Positions 12,269 through 14,255 of a DNA stretch of 14,255 nucleotides are shown one piece after another. The notes below the pieces were generated by a model. That model did not search any database. It had not been told where the DNA came from and saw only the letters and a program-made list of their open reading frames with translations. Location: contig CAZDHR010000156.1 of assembly GCA_964505295.1 (NCBI GenBank), forward strand, positions 1-14,255, given 5' to 3'. The stretch is from DATKZH01 sp964505295 (GTDB taxonomy: Bacteria; Planctomycetota; Planctomycetia; Pirellulales; Thermoguttaceae). The position numbers and the translations under genes are program-made. Positions within the stretch are counted from its first letter, which is position 1; every line of letters begins with the position of its first letter.

Positions 12269-14255
12269 TCAGTCCCGTACCGTCGAGATACTCCTCAGTC
12301 GGCCGTCGGCCGTGGCCACGATGACGGAATCGGGGGTGACCAGCAGGTCGAGGATTTCCGAGTCCAGCTCCGTGACGGTCCGGACGGCTCCCGCCCGGTC
12401 GACGCTTGCAAGTCGTCCCTTGCCGGTGCCGGCGATCACCGAAGCGCCTTGCTCTTGCGGCACGGTCACCAAGGCCGAAACGGGCCCTCCCAGGTCACGG
12501 CGCCACCGGCGCTGGGCATCGGCGCCGAAGCAATAGAGGTTGTAGTTCAGCGAGCCGGCGAGAATCTCGTCGAGCCCGTCTCCGTCAAGATCGCCTGCGG
12601 CAACGTGTTTGACTTCGTCGCCGGTCGCATAGGCCATTCTCGCCTTGCCGTGGGCGTCGACGTAATGGATCTTCCCGTCGCCGCTGCCGAAGACGACGCC
12701 CCGCGAGCCGTCGCCGTCGAAGCGACCGGTTGCGATATCGTAGCAGATCGGCCCGAAACGGTACTGCCAGCGTCTGGTGCCGTCGGCGCCGAGGACACTG
12801 GCCCAGTAGTAGTGGGTACCGCAGATCACCTCGGCTTTGCCGTCGCCGTCGAGATCGGCCACCGCGCCGGCCCGGGAGGGATGCACGCTCTCGTAGTTCC
12901 AGAGTTCGGTTCCATCGCCGCGAAAGGCATAGAAACGCCAGTTTTCGCCGCCGGCGATGACCTCGGGTGTGCCGTCTCCGTCGACGTCGCCCGTACGGAC
13001 GACGTTCACACGGGGAGGCCTCCGGTAGTAGGACAGGGTGCGTCGCCAAAGCTCTTCGCCGGACGCGCGGAGCACTTGGACGTTGTAGTCCTCGCGGGCG
13101 AGAATGACCTCGTCCTTTCCGTCGCCGGTGAGGTCATCGGCAACGACGTCGTTGAGCCTGGTGCCCATCTCCATGCGCCATCGCGTGGAACCGTCCGGCT
13201 CCAGCGCCAGAAGCGTGCCGCCGGCCGTGGCCACCAGCACCGTGTCGGGTTGGCCCGTTTCTCCCAACGCGGCATGGGCCAAACGAGAGACGCGTACGGG
13301 GGTCGCCTCGGCTGCGTTGTCCGCGGGAGGCGCCAGTTCCTTGCACCAGCGGACTGTATGCGGCGGCGCGTCGACGGCGACTCCGACGTTAGGTATCGGT
13401 CCACGCAGTGGGACCTCACTCAACGACTCGGCTGCTTTCGGAGCGTTCAGGTCAACGTGGTCGGCCTCGGCGGATTGGAGCAGCTCGTCTCCGTCGAACC
13501 GGGCATGGGTTACACCCAAGAGCGACAGGCCTGCCTCCGAGGCGACGATACACTCGGCGTCGGACTGGAAACGCCCCCGGGGCGTCGTGCCTTCAAAGGG
13601 GCCCAGGATGAGGTGCAAGACGCCCTCCGGGGTGGACAACTTGACGCCGGCGACACCGTCGAGGAAGTCGACGTCCCACGGCGGGGCAACGCCGTCCGCC
13701 TTGCCGTGCAGGACGCTGGCGAAGAGGTACGTGTCGCCTCGGGCGAGTTTGACCGTGGCCACGCCTTCGAGGGACCGTACGACCGGCTCGGCATGGGCAT
13801 AGCCGCCCCAGTTTGCCCCCAGCTCGGGGTCGTCATGCAGTTCGAGGACCGGTCCCGGCGCCATCTGGATGCGGAGGCTCGGCCCTTTCTGGGTGAGCAG
13901 CAGGCCGTCGTCGCTGAGGGTCGCTGCGCCGATGCCGTGCCAGAGTGCCCTGAACTGATACTCGTTGTCGCTCCCGGCGGTCAGTTGGTCGAGCACGGCG
14001 AACGCCTGTTGCCGCTTGAGCCAGACGATGGTGCGGACCCAATCGATTCCCGCGTAGCCGGCCAGCTTCGTCTTGCTGTAGCCAAACCGCGGCGACTCAC
14101 CGGCTCCCACAAGCTCGGCGTAGGGAGGGATGGCCTCCGATTGCCCGTCTCGAAACACCGTGAGGGAGTTGTGGAACTTCACCGGCGCTTTGTAGTAGTC
14201 GTTGTCGGCGAGCCAGATCCGGTCGAAGCGCGTCAAACGGGGCAGGCTGTTCCCG
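12269..14255 (-). CDS. Large exported-type protein: beta-sandwich front half plus FG-GAP/PQQ-like propeller, 5' end missing
   Basis: The frame is open to the right edge (upstream codons read GNSLPRLTRFD), so the N-terminus is outside; about 661 residues are visible. Numbering from the L/TTG at 14236, residues 1-240 are beta-rich (WLADNDYYKAPVKFHNSLTV, WVRTIVWLKRQQAFAVLDQL, YQFRALWHGIG, LFASVLHGKADG). This resembles the C-terminal sandwich of heparinase II/III-type polysaccharide lyases; this is a guess from pattern. Residues 335-655 are a propeller with five Ca-binding FG-GAP motifs: DDLTGDGKDEVILA (367), GDVDGDGTPEVIAG (416), ADLDGDGKAEVICG (460), GRFDGDGSRGVVFG (504) and GDLDGDGLDEILAG (548). 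They are mixed with PQQ-like strands (LLALEPDGSTRWRME, LRASGEELWRRT). It is probably secreted and acts on or binds a polysaccharide. The TIM-barrel gene follows 125 bp downstream on the same strand. Confidence 0.75.
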   Translation of the reverse strand, partial: GNSLPRLTRFDRIWLADNDYYKAPVKFHNSLTVFRDGQSEAIPPYAELVGAGESPRFGYSKTKLAGYAGIDWVRTIVWLKRQQAFAVLDQLTAGSDNEYQFRALWHGIGAATLSDDGLLLTQKGPSLRIQMAPGPVLELHDDPELGANWGGYAHAEPVVRSLEGVATVKLARGDTYLFASVLHGKADGVAPPWDVDFLDGVAGVKLSTPEGVLHLILGPFEGTTPRGRFQSDAECIVASEAGLSLLGVTHARFDGDELLQSAEADHVDLNAPKAAESLSEVPLRGPIPNVGVAVDAPPHTVRWCKELAPPADNAAEATPVRVSRLAHAALGETGQPDTVLVATAGGTLLALEPDGSTRWRMEMGTRLNDVVADDLTGDGKDEVILAREDYNVQVLRASGEELWRRTLSYYRRPPRVNVVRTGDVDGDGTPEVIAGGENWRFYAFRGDGTELWNYESVHPSRAGAVADLDGDGKAEVICGTHYYWASVLGADGTRRWQYRFGPICYDIATGRFDGDGSRGVVFGSGDGKIHYVDAHGKARMAYATGDEVKHVAAGDLDGDGLDEILAGSLNYNLYCFGADAQRRWRRDLGGPVSALVTVPQEQGASVIAGTGKGRLASVDRAGAVRTVTELDSEILDLLVTPDSVIVATADGRLRSISTVRD

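Noticed and set aside
14234..14236. TTG as true start of the FG-GAP protein
   Set aside because: The frame stays open to the window edge with protein-like sequence (GNSLPRL), and the visible part begins in the middle of a domain.

Overview
The window looks like chromosomal DNA from a member of the Planctomycetota, probably a Pirellulales-like lineage. The basis is gene content, not a marker gene. It holds a formylglycine-type sulfatase, a Tat-exported sugar isomerase-like TIM barrel, a PQQ-type beta-propeller, a tandem WaaP/Kdo-type kinase, a PilZ-like protein and a short 'MRPESLRTELRRQPFVPIRLYL'-type orphan. The DNA is GC-rich, most starts lack a clear Shine-Dalgarno sequence, and the genes are mostly single transcription units that change strand often. 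No rRNA, tRNA, CRISPR array, transposase or phage gene was seen.

Layout. Bases 1-411 are the 3' end of a uroporphyrinogen-decarboxylase-family gene. Bases 446-1677 hold a promoter with a structured leader, an 85-aa conserved-type small protein and a lipoprotein with a Pro/Ala/Glu-rich linker. A PilZ-like gene follows on the minus strand (1823-2299), convergent with the lipoprotein. Bases 2542-4939 are trpB and trpA. They are separated by 270 bp made of a 7-bp-period repeat array, a run of small hairpins and a second 7-bp-period array. A two-domain kinase gene (minus) converges on trpA. A divergent spacer then leads to a secreted PQQ-type propeller (7106-8377), which converges with a four-TM membrane protein (8468-8992, minus). 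A sulfatase (9297-10799) is followed by a hairpin and repeat-rich spacer, a ceramidase-like pseudogene remnant (11002-11232, minus), a Tat-exported TIM barrel (11289-12143, minus) and a large protein, cut off by the right edge, that ends in an FG-GAP/PQQ-like propeller (12269-14255, minus).

How the genes fit together. TrpB and TrpA form the tryptophan synthase complex. The right third (sulfatase, exported TIM barrel, large propeller protein with a possible lyase-like front half) has the composition of planctomycete sulfated-glycan or carbohydrate degradation neighbourhoods, though the genes do not form one operon. The rest is a mix of envelope and orphan functions.

The most interesting non-coding signals are four. 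(1) The repeat-filled trpB-trpA spacer. (2) A REP-like palindrome (arms CGTTC...CGC, loop TTY) found between trpB and trpA and again after the sulfatase. (3) Mutually exclusive hairpins in the trpB leader. (4) Three alternating CAGGT/ACCTG half-sites inside the promoter of the TIM-barrel gene. I did not find a convincing new multi-gene system. The best candidates for undescribed biology are the repeat element and the tandem kinase whose second domain appears to lack its ATP-binding lysine.
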